This document shows positions 20,544 to 30,556 of a DNA stretch of 64,000 bases, in pieces. This stretch comes from Ilyonectria destructans (Eukaryota; Ascomycota; Sordariomycetes; Hypocreales; Nectriaceae). The notes beneath the pieces were generated by a model. That model saw nothing but the letters and a program-made list of their open reading frames with translations, did not search any database and was not told where the DNA came from. The stretch spans positions 124,001-188,000 of the forward strand of contig JAHEWK010000041.1 of NCBI GenBank assembly GCA_020740775.1, written 5' to 3'. The number at the start of each line of letters is the position of its first letter. Within the stretch, counting starts at the first letter, position 1. Both the position numbers and the translations under genes were made by a program.

Positions 20544-20784
20544 AGTTGAGAGCTTGAGAAGTAAGGCGCTTAAAGTAAGGCGCTTACAAGGGCTGGTGGC
20601 GTTTGTGTGTGGCCAGGGTTTTTTTTTTCTTTTCCTTTTGCGCGCACAGGCTCTGGCTTACTACTCCGACCCCGCATTCGACAGCATTGTAGTTTTAACG
20701 CTGCTTCGTGCCTTATTTCTTTACCTTTGGTATCCAATTTATTCAGTCTGAATCTTCCTCAAGAGGTAGCATTGAGTGATTCTC

Positions 20785-21511
20785 CATGACTATTGATTAC
20801 TCGAAAAATGGGATAACAAACATGACTATTGATTACTCGAAAAATGGGATAACATGGACACGGATTCAGAACCAGAAATTTCGCCTCCGTTAGTCCCTAC
20901 GCCCCAAGCTCCTACTCCAGCAGCCCCACAATCAGGTGCACCAGCTACAGCAGCGCCAGTCACAAGCAGTACACCAGGATCCATCCAAGCTGTCATCGTC
21001 CGATGCGATGTTGAGAGAATCAGATTCGCACCTTGGTCCGTGACAATGATCAAGGTAGATCACAGGTAGATCATCCCGTCCCCTCTAATTACACCCCCCC
21101 ACCCCCCGGTCCCGAGACTCATCGAGGTTCCGCTGGTCTTTCACCGTGTCGGCACTCAGTCTGAAAACCGGGCCGACCTCGACAACCAAATGATCACGTA
21201 TCTCAACATCGACGATGACTCCGGGTTTGCGCCCTCGGAGTGGCGTTCCTACATCGGCACTGTGGTAGTCGCGCGGAAGGTTAAGAAGCCGTTGCTGCCC
21301 CAGCATCTTGAGGGCGCGTGGATGTATTGTGACTAGAATTCTTGACCTCTTTGGGGAGGGAGAGGGCGCGCCGACACATTTGTATAATAGACAAGCGTTT
21401 GAAGAATGGTGGAAAGACTATTGCGAAGAACAGAAGGAGTTCCGGCCGGAGACTGGAGGTGAGAATGATCCGGATAATTGGCGAGCGGTGAGGTCGCCTT
21501 ATGAGATATAG
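20785..21511 (+). pseudogene. Helitron B accessory ORF, broken
   Basis: Homologous to the 224-225-aa accessory protein of copies A and C, but with several lesions. The start region is duplicated (34 bases, catgactattgattactcg..., at 20785 and again at 20821). Two extra A residues shift the frame after TIDYSK. A short duplication of ggtagatca near 21053-21075 introduces a stop. A change near 21334 creates a stop inside the conserved MYCD-ILDLFGEG segment. The three remaining frames still show RCDVERIRFAPWS, NRADLDNQMITYLNID and YNRQAFEEWWKDYCEEQKEF. It is clearly a dead copy. Confidence 0.85.
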
Positions 21512-21560
21512 GTAGGGTCTTCTGGGTTCGGAATAAGTTGTATTTGTATCTAGCCCTGTC

Positions 21561-24500
21561 CTACGCGAGGGTTTGCTGACTTTCAAATAATCGTCTCGTT
21601 TCTGCTGCCAGATCCGTCAACCTCTGCATGGCATTAATTATGCTTTGGTCTGGCTGATTCCCGATGAAATCCTGCGGTCGTACGGGACTGAGAAGCTTGA
21701 TGCCTTGTAGCGTTCTGCATCTGGATAGTTGTACATAGAGGCTGGCAAAGTCGCATTTCGAAGGCTGACCATTTGTTATACGGTTTCCACGCAGCTCCAA
21801 GAGCACGTCCAGAAACGTTTTGCCTTGAGCTTTATAGTCAGTAAGGACAAATGCAGGGACAACCGGCAATCCCCGCCGCGAGCATTTCCCCGACAGGAAC
21901 CTGTAGTGGGAGTTGGCTGGATCGAGGGTATGCGTGATAGGTCGGATGAGCACGGTGCCGGTTGGGAGGGCCGGGATCGCTAAATCCTTAGTCTCTTGCG
22001 ACTCTAACAGTATGCCAAGTGGCGGACCAAAGTGGATGGTAACGTCGTCCGCAAGATGGTAGCCCGGGGATTTCGGATCGGGAATGACGTCCGCAGCGGT
22101 AAACTCCGCCCCATTCACAACTTTCAATCCGGTGTATGTATTTTTGTTGACAACTACAGGCATCCCCTGGGCGTAGAAGAAGACCCCAGCGATCTTGCAG
22201 TTAGAGTTGTCGCCTTGTTCGATGGTCTGGGCCACCTCCTTCTGTGATAAGGCTCGACTGCGCCAGGTGTGGGTCGAGACGAAGAGCGAGATGTGTCTCC
22301 TGTGAAAGCGGGCCCAGTCTACCACGGCTTCGGTGTTGAGGTTCCATCGGTTGCGGTTGAGCGGTGTTATGGCGCGCAAGCCATCCTTGAAGGTGATTTG
22401 GGAGCGGTCCACGAGCTTAGCGTTGAGCAGGTCAAGGTCCTCCATGGTCTGGGTTCCAACCCGTATTCTGTCCAAAAGGGCGCCCAGTTGTGGATCGTCT
22501 CGCGCGCGGACTTGCTCTTCAAGGAGGATAACTGTCCTGAACAACAGCCACAGACTGTGGCCACGGTGGTGAGCGATGGTCGCTTGTCCTAGGGAGGCCG
22601 TGTAAGCGAGATCCACCATCCGGTCCACCAGGAGACTTGTCTCGAGCACGGGGGCGAACTGATAGAAATCACCCATCAAGAGAACAACGGGAATGCCTCC
22701 AAATGGCTTATCGGCACAGTCACGGAGGGCCTGGAGGTGGCAGCTGGCGTTGAATAGAGTGGCTCCCCCGAGCATGCTCACTTCGTCGACTACGAGGGCC
22801 AGTTTCTGCTTCCACATCCATTTTTTCGCTTCCGAGAACATCGGAGGCTTTTGTTTGTTGTGAGAACGGTGGATGTCTAGTCCCAAGGCCGAGTGGAGTG
22901 TCGTGCCTCCGATCTGGGCAGCAGCACTGCCTGATGTACCGGTAACCTGGAGGTGATGTGGCTGACCTCTAGCCGTGAATATGTCCCGCAAGGCATCGAC
23001 GATCCTGGACTTCCCAGTACCGCCTGGACCTCCGACGTACTGAAGATGTTGGCCAGCCGAGTCAGGATTGGCAATATACTTGTCCAAGAACCGGCACACA
23101 AGTTGAAGTGCCATGCTCTGCAGATCGTTGAGCGTATAGCTGGAGGCGGCAAGAAGTCCCAGCTCCGCGAATCCTCCGGTGGGGCCTACCTCAACAAACA
23201 TTCGAGGACTTCGTATGTCCGAGTCTTCCGGACGTCTCGGAATGGGTATGTCCGTGTCACACTGCCGAACAAGCAGATCGTCGATGTCAGCGTTACCAAT
23301 AGAGGTTGTACCACCTTGGAGGCCGCCCTCCATCTCATCGAGCATCCGGAGATGCAGCATATCCTGGGCCTTTGCCGCAGCTTGAAGATCTTGTCCAGAA
23401 GGAATAGGGCACTGGGATAATGGACTATTCTGATTATGGCGAATTTGCTGGTAAAAGTTGTCGTGACGTTGGACGAAAGGCCGACCCTCTTCGACAGGGT
23501 TCTCATAGCACAGATCCTGGATCAGGCTCTGTAGGACTGGGGAGTCTCTCGTTGCATCATAGTCTCGCACGGCATTTCGAAGAGTCTGGAGGAGAGCTGT
23601 ATAGGTTTGGTGATGCTCTGCCACAGTTGGTTCTGCTGAGGTGGGCTCGTCGCTATAATCGCCCTCATCCAGAGGAAAGTCCACATCCACTGTGTCGTCG
23701 CCTTCCGACCGGCTGGCCCAGAGCTTTGCGTCTTTACGAGCATCCTCGGCCGACTTCCTGAGGAGGGAGATGTTTGAGACATGGGACCGCAGGCGAGGAC
23801 AGAGCATAGCTGCATAGTTCGACCAGATGCCTGTGATATCACCACGCGTCTTGGAGAGGAAGTTTTCCCATGGCACAAACAAGGCCAGATGGAGAACCGA
23901 GTTGCTGTACATATTGTCAGAGATGGCTCGGGGGTGAATGGGACAGCAATGGGAGCGGACCGTTTGAAATACACCGGATGCTCATCCATGTGGTCGTCGC
24001 TAATGAATCCCTGAAAGATCGGCACCGCGTACTCCGGGGGTTCGCGAAGCTTTTGGATCCATCCGTAGCACTCTGGAGGTCCCTCCAGAGCTATGTGGGT
24101 TTCATCCTCATCTCGGTCGCGGCGACGCTCCAGGGTAATCGTAGACATATAATCATAGAGGCACACGTCTCTCAGAACTTGACCTCGGTAGGCGTATGCA
24201 TCCAGGTACAATAAAGTCCGACCACTTTCCCGAAATTGTACCGTTTCTGATGGCTCCTCGGCATCTGTTGTTTGTGTGCTGGCTTGGCGACGGAGGTGTA
24301 TCCAACGCCGAAAAATAGTCCAATAGAGTGCGGTCAAGTTTATGTAGGACCATTGCGGCACGTTAGTAAAGTCCGTTTGATAGCCAAGCAGGAAGTAACA
24401 GACCTCCACGGCCGAAAGCTGTCTCTCGGAAAATATCCGATTGGCGGCCCTCATCAGAAACTGACGGCTCTCGTTCACTACGGCCTGGCGCTGGGCATCC

Positions 24501-27500
24501 TGTTCGGCAAGATTCGGCCCCGAATGCCTCAGCGCTGCCGATTCACGAAGCTGTCGAAGAACATCAGCGGCGAAGACAAGGCGTTTCCACATCGGCGTGT
24601 CCAATTTGGTGGCGTAGTTCGTAATGTAGAATACCATGGCGAGTCCCTTGGTTCTCGTCAAGATCATCGAGATGTCGTGGTTGTGACGGAGGCCGACTGC
24701 CATTGCTTTGTTATACCGGTTGACGAGCGGGTGGTTCCGCCGGATCCTGAGCAGGCCGTCCTCCGTGAATCCGGTGTCCTCGACGATCTTCCAAGGCGCT
24801 TTGAACCGACAAGCTGTCCGTTTGTGCTTACCTGCACCCTCCCCGACGAGTCCTTTGAGAGAATACTTGATACAGGTGTAGGTGTGCGAGTGCACCTGGC
24901 AACAGTACGCAATGTAATTAGACTCCTTGTCGAAGACTGCTGCGAGAGCCTCGGTGTCTTGCATTATTTCCTCGACCGGGTCAATTGGCTTTCTCTCCCT
25001 TCTGACAACTTTTCCGGCTTCCTCATCTAAACATTCGTGAAATACCGAGTCTAGATACCGAACCACTTGGGCACGATATTCTCCCTCCTCGGGTTTCGCC
25101 ATATCATCGATCAGGGAAGGTAACTGCATATTACCCTCCAACCAGAGTAGTCCATGCAAGTGTAGACTGCCACGGTCATTCGTCTCAACTGTTGCGTAGT
25201 AATGGCTGATCTTGCCGAAAACCGATTCTTGGCCCGTCCTGACGTATTTCTCGAAGAACAGAGAGACTTCCCGGTGGAAGAAGATGGCCGCGCTAACCGG
25301 ATCCATGGTGCTGAGGGCAAGTCTGTCATACCTTCCCCGAAGGTCGGCTAACAGTTCCTTTGCCGCGTTGTACTCGTGGAGCCTGTGGATGGAGAGCCAC
25401 ATCTTGACCGGGTTGTTAATATCGTTGGGGTTGATGGTAATCCAAATGGCAGGCATACCGGTCCAGATGTTAACTGCTTGTATCTTCCTCCGCATCAAAA
25501 GCCGAGTTTCATTGGAGAGCGGCTGTGCGTGGCCAAAGATGGACAATTCGCGAAGCAAGAACGATATGTCCGGATCCGTCGTGGTCCTTGTCTCCCGCAT
25601 CTCTTCTTCGGCTCTTTTTAGTCGCTCCGCCGTCAGGCTTCCATAGACCCGTTCGAATCTGTCGAAGGAGCCCCTTGCCATACGGACCATGCTGATACGT
25701 CGGTTCGTGGATCGCAGGAGGATGTTGAAGACCAAGAAACAAAAGACCGGATGGGTGGCAAACCGACCTCCATGTCGTCGCAACACATATTTGGCCCAAT
25801 AATTGAGCGAGTGATTTGCACCGCGCCTTGCTGGCTCCGAAGCGTCGTGTAAATTGTCGTCCGGCTCGCTCAGCGCCTTAGGGCCACCCCTCCCCCACGG
25901 GAAAAGCTTCGGAAAGGTCCGTGGAAAGAAGTCCTCGTGCAGGTTGTCCGCGAAATCCGCACCTCGCTCGACTCGGATGAACGGTTGGTCTCCTGCTGCG
26001 TGGACAGCCATAGCGGAAGGTTCAACATCATTGCCGTGTCCAGTATGACTCGGCTGGATAGCCTCAGCTAGGAAGGATAGCTTATCAGCCTCAGCGAAAG
26101 CGGACGGCCCGTCCAGAGGAAACATGCCGGACGTTGACGTCTCGTATAGGATATCACCGTCACGGTCGAGACTCTCTGGGTCAGGAGCAGACATATGGGC
26201 ATTCTCAGGTGGTGGGTGAGGCTGTTCTATCGACGCATTGTCAACTGAGATAGAGGCGGCGTCGCTTGGGTCTGCTCGTAGCGAGGTGAGGAGTTCTTCA
26301 ATGCTTGTGAACCGGTTCTCCTCTAATCCGCGATCGGTATTTGGGACGATGGCGCCCGTGTGCGTCTTTTCCACCGCCGAGGGTTCCTCCCTCTGCATCC
26401 TCTCCATGAGAACGGCGGGAACTGTCGAGCCCTCTGCGTACTGCCAGCTCTGTATTTCATCCTGGTCGATTTTTATGTCCTTGTAGAGGGGATTGTTCCT
26501 CTGTAGCCATAAAAGGGCGGCCGTTACTCGAGACTTGCGCACCTGAAGAAGAGTCCCCACTTCCGCTGGGCTGGGTCTGTTGGCGCCGCTCCAAGACACG
26601 TGGATGTTCTCGATTGTCTGAAGAAGCGGGTGAGGGAGCACCGTGGCAACTAGGTCATCTACGTTGTTTGGAAATACGACAATGTGACCCTTCACGTGTT
26701 TCCGGTAACTGACACCTGACGGCGTTTTGTTATCAACAGTGAACTTCGTGATATAGCCGAAAGGGGCCTGAAGAGCGATCAGCCTCTCCTCGATAGGGGA
26801 GAGGCCATCGAGTTCACGAGGATAACGATGCTCACATCCGATATCCATGTTGTTGACCGAGCAGGCCTTTGGCAGCTTCCCTTTTTCAAAACCGCTGCGG
26901 CACTCGAGGCAAATGTCGACCCCATCGCCACCATCTGGTGGGAGACACTTCTTGCATTTCTGAAGAGCCGTCGTAGCCTGCACCAACGCGGGAATCAAGT
27001 AATTTCTCCACTGGGTGGTAGTGAGCTTGGCTGGCGGGCATTTCCTGTAGCAAAATATGCAATGGGAAATGGATAACGTGCTCTCGTCGGTGAAGGCCTC
27101 ATAGAATGACTTCGAAGTCTCAATTTGAAGGACGAGGGGGACTTCTTTGCACCAGGATCTTGATAACGATGCGTCCCTCTTAGCGTGAAAGCACGACTCT
27201 CGGTATTGTAGAAATGCGTCGAGGGATTGCTGCTGGAGTTGGACGGTCTCGTGCAGCTGCCTAGGCCTTTTCCGGGAGCGGCTTGGCCCCGAGGGCGGTG
27301 GAGTCAGAAGGCCTTCTTGTTGTGTTCGATGGCGCTTGCGGGAAGGCGGTGTCTGCGGAGGACGGAAGGTCGGTTCGGGGGTGCTTGGCCCTTGTACCGG
27401 CTCGGTATCGGTCGCCGTTAGGCGGTCCAGATCATCACACGTGCGGGGACGGGCCGTTCCTTCGGAGTGCCGCCGGTTCAGCTCATCCAATGTACGAGCG

Positions 27501-28306
27501 ATCTCTTCGGGCGGTAATAAGATCTTCCCCTGTCGGACAGTGCCTTGCGTCCGATGAAGTGTTTCTTCCGCATGCTGGCGGTCTAGGTTCTTCAATGTAC
27601 ATGTGATCTCCTCAGTTGGTAGTCCAAGCCTGCCGTCTCGGAGCTGCGACTCCACGGCCTCTTGTGGACGCTCTCCTTGTCTCCGACGGGTAGTTTCTTC
27701 GGTATGCTGCCGATCTAGATCAGCCAACGTACGGGTGATCTCCTCGAGGGGCACCATGACCCTCTCGCCTTGGGTCTGTGGCTTCGATGCTTCTTGCTGG
27801 CGACCCCGTTCTCTCTGATGGGCTGTGTGTTCGGTATGCCGGTGATCCAAACCATCGATTGTACGGTTATCCTCCTCAAGGGGTACCCTGAGCTTCCCAT
27901 TTGGGAGATCTGATTCCATGACCTCCCGGGACCGAGCTATTCGCCTTCTACGAGTTGTTTCTTCGGCACGCTGACGGTCTAGGTCATTCATCGTGCGGGC
28001 GATTTCCTCCGGAGGTAACATGGCCTTCCCACCTCCCCTCCCGCGGGCTCTTTCTTCCACATGCTGGCGGTCCAGGTCGCTTAACGTACGGCGAATCTCG
28101 TCAAGAGGGGCTCTAACCGGCTCCTGTGAGGAATTTCGGAGAACCTGTATGGCCGTCTCGTCAACGAAGGCTCCACCCGGCCGGTTTCGTGGCTGGGTAG
28201 TTTCGAAGCCCCGCTGAGCTCGGTCTCGAGCGCGTTGGCGGTCTAGATCTTCCAGCGTTCGGCGAATCTCTTCAAGCGGAACCTTCACTGGCTCTGGTCG
28301 AGGCAT
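21561..28306 (-). CDS. Helitron B Rep-helicase (RepHel)
   Basis: Predicted as two exons, 28306-23961 and 23904-21561, joined over a 56-base intron in phase 2 (HPVYFKR|NSVLHL), giving about 2229 aa. The N-terminus (residues 10-285) carries seven copies of a 'EEIxRTLxDLDRQHxEE' unit. A Cys-rich zinc-binding region follows (CIFCYRKCPPAKL, CKKCLPPDGGDGVDICLEC). The Helitron Rep domain has the HUH motif SLHLHGLLWL and the YITNYATK tyrosine pair. The C-terminus is a PIF1-like helicase (GGPGGTGKSR, LALVVDEVSMLGG, YVQLSRCRTLQGIKLL). It would nick and transfer single-stranded DNA and unwind the donor during rolling-circle transposition. The splice donor is GTCCGC where A and C have GTACGY, so splicing may be weakened. 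Otherwise it looks intact. Confidence 0.85.
27451..28279 (-). repeat. Seven degenerate DLDRQ repeats in Helitron B RepHel
   Basis: Units with the core (E/D)EIxRTLxDLDRQHxEE occur seven times over about 275 residues, spaced 30-60 residues apart by basic, variable linkers. Copy C has only two such units, at about residues 12-25 and 60-75. Divergence between units suggests old amplification rather than recent slippage. Confidence 0.85.
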
Positions 28307-29421
28307 GGTGTAAGCGGGAACAGCAGGATCTGCTTGTGTGAAGAGCGAAAAAGAATAGGCAGAGAAAAGGGCGCCATGCCGGACCGATAGGGGGCCAAAC
28401 GGGAGAAATAAGCGTGTCCATCGTCGAAGAAACTGGTCTTGAGAGCCCAAGAGAGGCACGAGGGAAGGGTCAATGCACTGTTGTAGCTCGTTCTATCACA
28501 GCAGCAGTTTCCTGGAGCTGGCAACTGCGCAAAGCGTGGCCCGTCAAAGATCAGGTCGCTTATTCGTAGTGTCACACGGATAGGGCCTATCCGAGCCGGA
28601 AAGAGACTATCCGAAGGATCAAACACATAGCAGTCTCAGCTCTGGCAGCCAGCACTCCGAACAACTCAATTTAACTCAATTTCAGGTTAAATTGAATTGA
28701 ATTGAGGGCATATACGGTGAAATTGAGTTGGATTGAATTGTGTCAATCCGATTTAATTCTATTCAATCTGTAGGTAAGTCAGGGGACGCCCTGCTATCGC
28801 GATGAACCCCTAAGCAAATATCCTGCTTCAAGACCTCCGGTTTTCCAGCCAATACTTCAAAGCTCGAAATCGACGAGGAATCGCCAGATGTCAGACAATT
28901 GGCTCCACAGGGATCATTGGTGGCACCAGTCAATTGATGAGAATTATCTAAAGAACAAAAGAAATTGAACAGCCATGTGTTCGAGCATAGCTATTTAAGC
29001 TTATGTCGTTAGGATTGGAGTCCTTGATGCAACAAGTTGAATGTGAAACCGGATCCACGATCCCAAAGTACGGGCCGCGTTTCATATTTCATATCCAGTC
29101 ACACGAACCTAGTGGTGATATGCGACACCAGATGAGGCTTACTAGGCACTGGATCTGATGACCTCGGCAGCCCCCGGCGATAGTGGTGGCACAAATTGTG
29201 GCTCAAGCCGCCAACCGCCTCAAAGATGGCGCATGGGTTAAGCCGCCAACCGCCTCAAAGATGGCGCATGGGTTATGGCGCACGCGTGGTGGAAAAGAAG
29301 GGGCTAGTACGAAGGCTGAGTTGGGTGGCGCGACGATTGTGGCAGCTCGCACGGATCGTTTGGTGGCCCGAGTTTACGAAGGAGGGCGCGGAAGAAAGAA
29401 CCTTTTCGTTCCTCAAAGGCA
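28307..29421. other. Helitron B 5' leader, no gene
   Basis: About 1.1 kb between the Rep start codon and the 5' terminus. It includes an AT-rich stretch full of aattgaatt-type motifs (about 28650-28770) and a perfect 35-bp tandem duplication (29205-29239 and 29240-29274). The sequence near 29389-29421 (gcggaagaaagaacc...cgttcc) matches the 5' ends of A and C. I see no convincing ORF. Confidence 0.6.
29205..29274. repeat. Perfect 35-bp tandem duplication
   Basis: The unit beginning aagccgccaaccgcctcaaa occurs twice without a mismatch (29205-29239 and 29240-29274). It lies in the leader of Helitron B. Confidence 0.95.
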
Positions 29422-29465
29422 ACAGGAGACCGGTCCCTGCGGGCCCGCCAATGCCTTTCGGAACG
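29389..29465. repeat. Junction of Helitron B 5' end and Helitron C 3' end
   Basis: B's 5'-terminal motif (ggaagaaagaacc...cgttcctcaaaggca) ends at about 29421. Copy C starts at about 29423 with caggagacc, the hairpin cggtccc/gggcccg (29431-29447, one mismatch) and tgcctttcggaacg (29452-29465). The two elements touch. Confidence 0.8.
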
Positions 29466-29790
29466 TCCCTCGGATCCTCTGATTTACCTATGGCTCTTCT
29501 ATGACGGCTCGGTATATTGATTGAGGGTATACGGCGTTAGGTGGTCCTTTGGGAGGTGAGTAAAGGACGAAGGTTTTCGTTTCGCATCACTGTGGCTTAC
29601 AGCCTAGAACCTTATCTGACGTGTGACGTAGAATTCGATACCATGGGAACTTTAAGAAAGAACTTGACTCATCAATTCTCCTAACAAACTTGAAAGCTTC
29701 CGAAATAGAAAATTTGTATTATATTATATCCTTATCTTTATTTCTTTAACCGCCTGGTCTTCCTCAGGTCGTAGTACTGAGCCACTCTCC

Positions 29791-30465
29791 ATGGCGCCAA
29801 TCGATTACTCCAAATGGGACAACATAGACACCGATTCTGAGCCACAAACCCCCACTCAGCAGGTGCCTCCGGTCGAAGCAAACCCAGCACCTGCGCCAGC
29901 CACCCCCCAGTCGGCTGCACCGGCATCGACGGCAACACACAGCGCGTCGGGGTCCATCCAAGCCGTCATCGTCCGGTGCGACGTTGAGAGACTGAAATTC
30001 GCGCCTTGGTCCACCACGACGATCCAGGCAAATCATCCCATCTTCTTGCAGCCCGTGCCTCCTGTCCCAGGACTTATCGAGGTCCCGCTGGCCCTCTACC
30101 GCGTAGGCACTCAGTCGGCAAACCGGGCCGACCTCGACAACCAGATCGCCACGTATCTCAATATCGACGCCGAGTCCGGGTTTGCGCCCCCGGAGTGGCG
30201 GTCATATGTCGGCACCGTGGTGGTCGCGCGCAAGGACATGAAGCCGTTGCTGCCGCACCATCTCGAGGGCGTGTGGATGTACTGTGACCGCATTCTGGAC
30301 CTCTTCGGAGAGGGAGAAGGCGCGCCGAGAAGTCTGTACAATAGACAGGCCTTCGAAGAGTGGTGGAAAGAATATTGTGAGGAACAGAAGGAGTTCCGGC
30401 CGGGGAATGGAGGCGAGAAGGATCCGGATGATTGGCGGGCGGTGAGGTCGCCTTATGAGATGTAG
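29791..30465 (+). CDS. Helitron-borne accessory protein (copy C)
   Basis: A 224-aa protein, nearly identical to the copy A protein. It starts MAPIDYSKWDNIDTDSE, has a Pro/Ala linker, then the conserved blocks IVRCDVERLKFAPWS, NIDAESGFAPPEWRSYVGTVVVARKD, DRILDLFGEGEGAPRSLYNRQ and EEWWKEYCEEQKEF. Most differences from copy A are conservative and the frame is kept. It converges with the RepHel gene, with about 90 bp between the stops. Function and family are unknown to me. Its persistence beside an intact RepHel gene argues for a selected role rather than a captured passenger. Confidence 0.78.
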   Translation: MAPIDYSKWDNIDTDSEPQTPTQQVPPVEANPAPAPATPQSAAPASTATHSASGSIQAVIVRCDVERLKFAPWSTTTIQANHPIFLQPVPPVPGLIEVPLALYRVGTQSANRADLDNQIATYLNIDAESGFAPPEWRSYVGTVVVARKDMKPLLPHHLEGVWMYCDRILDLFGEGEGAPRSLYNRQAFEEWWKEYCEEQKEFRPGNGGEKDPDDWRAVRSPYEM

Positions 30466-30556
30466 GGTCCTTAATTCGCCCTAGGCGTGTGTCCTGAATA
30501 ACAGAAACGTTGTGTCTCGCCGTCAGGCGATCTTTTGGATGGTATCTCACGCTGTC

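Larger units (their letters stand above)
20498..29421 (-). mobile_element. Helitron2-like element, copy B
   Basis: About 8.9 kb, in the same orientation as A and C but more diverged. The 3' hairpin end is at 20498 and a degenerate 5' end (cgttcctcaaaggca) is at about 29407-29421. It has a damaged accessory ORF (20785-21511), a long Rep-helicase gene (21561-28306) with an expanded N-terminal repeat region, and a long 5' leader (28307-29421). Copy C abuts its 5' end with one base between. Confidence 0.8.
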
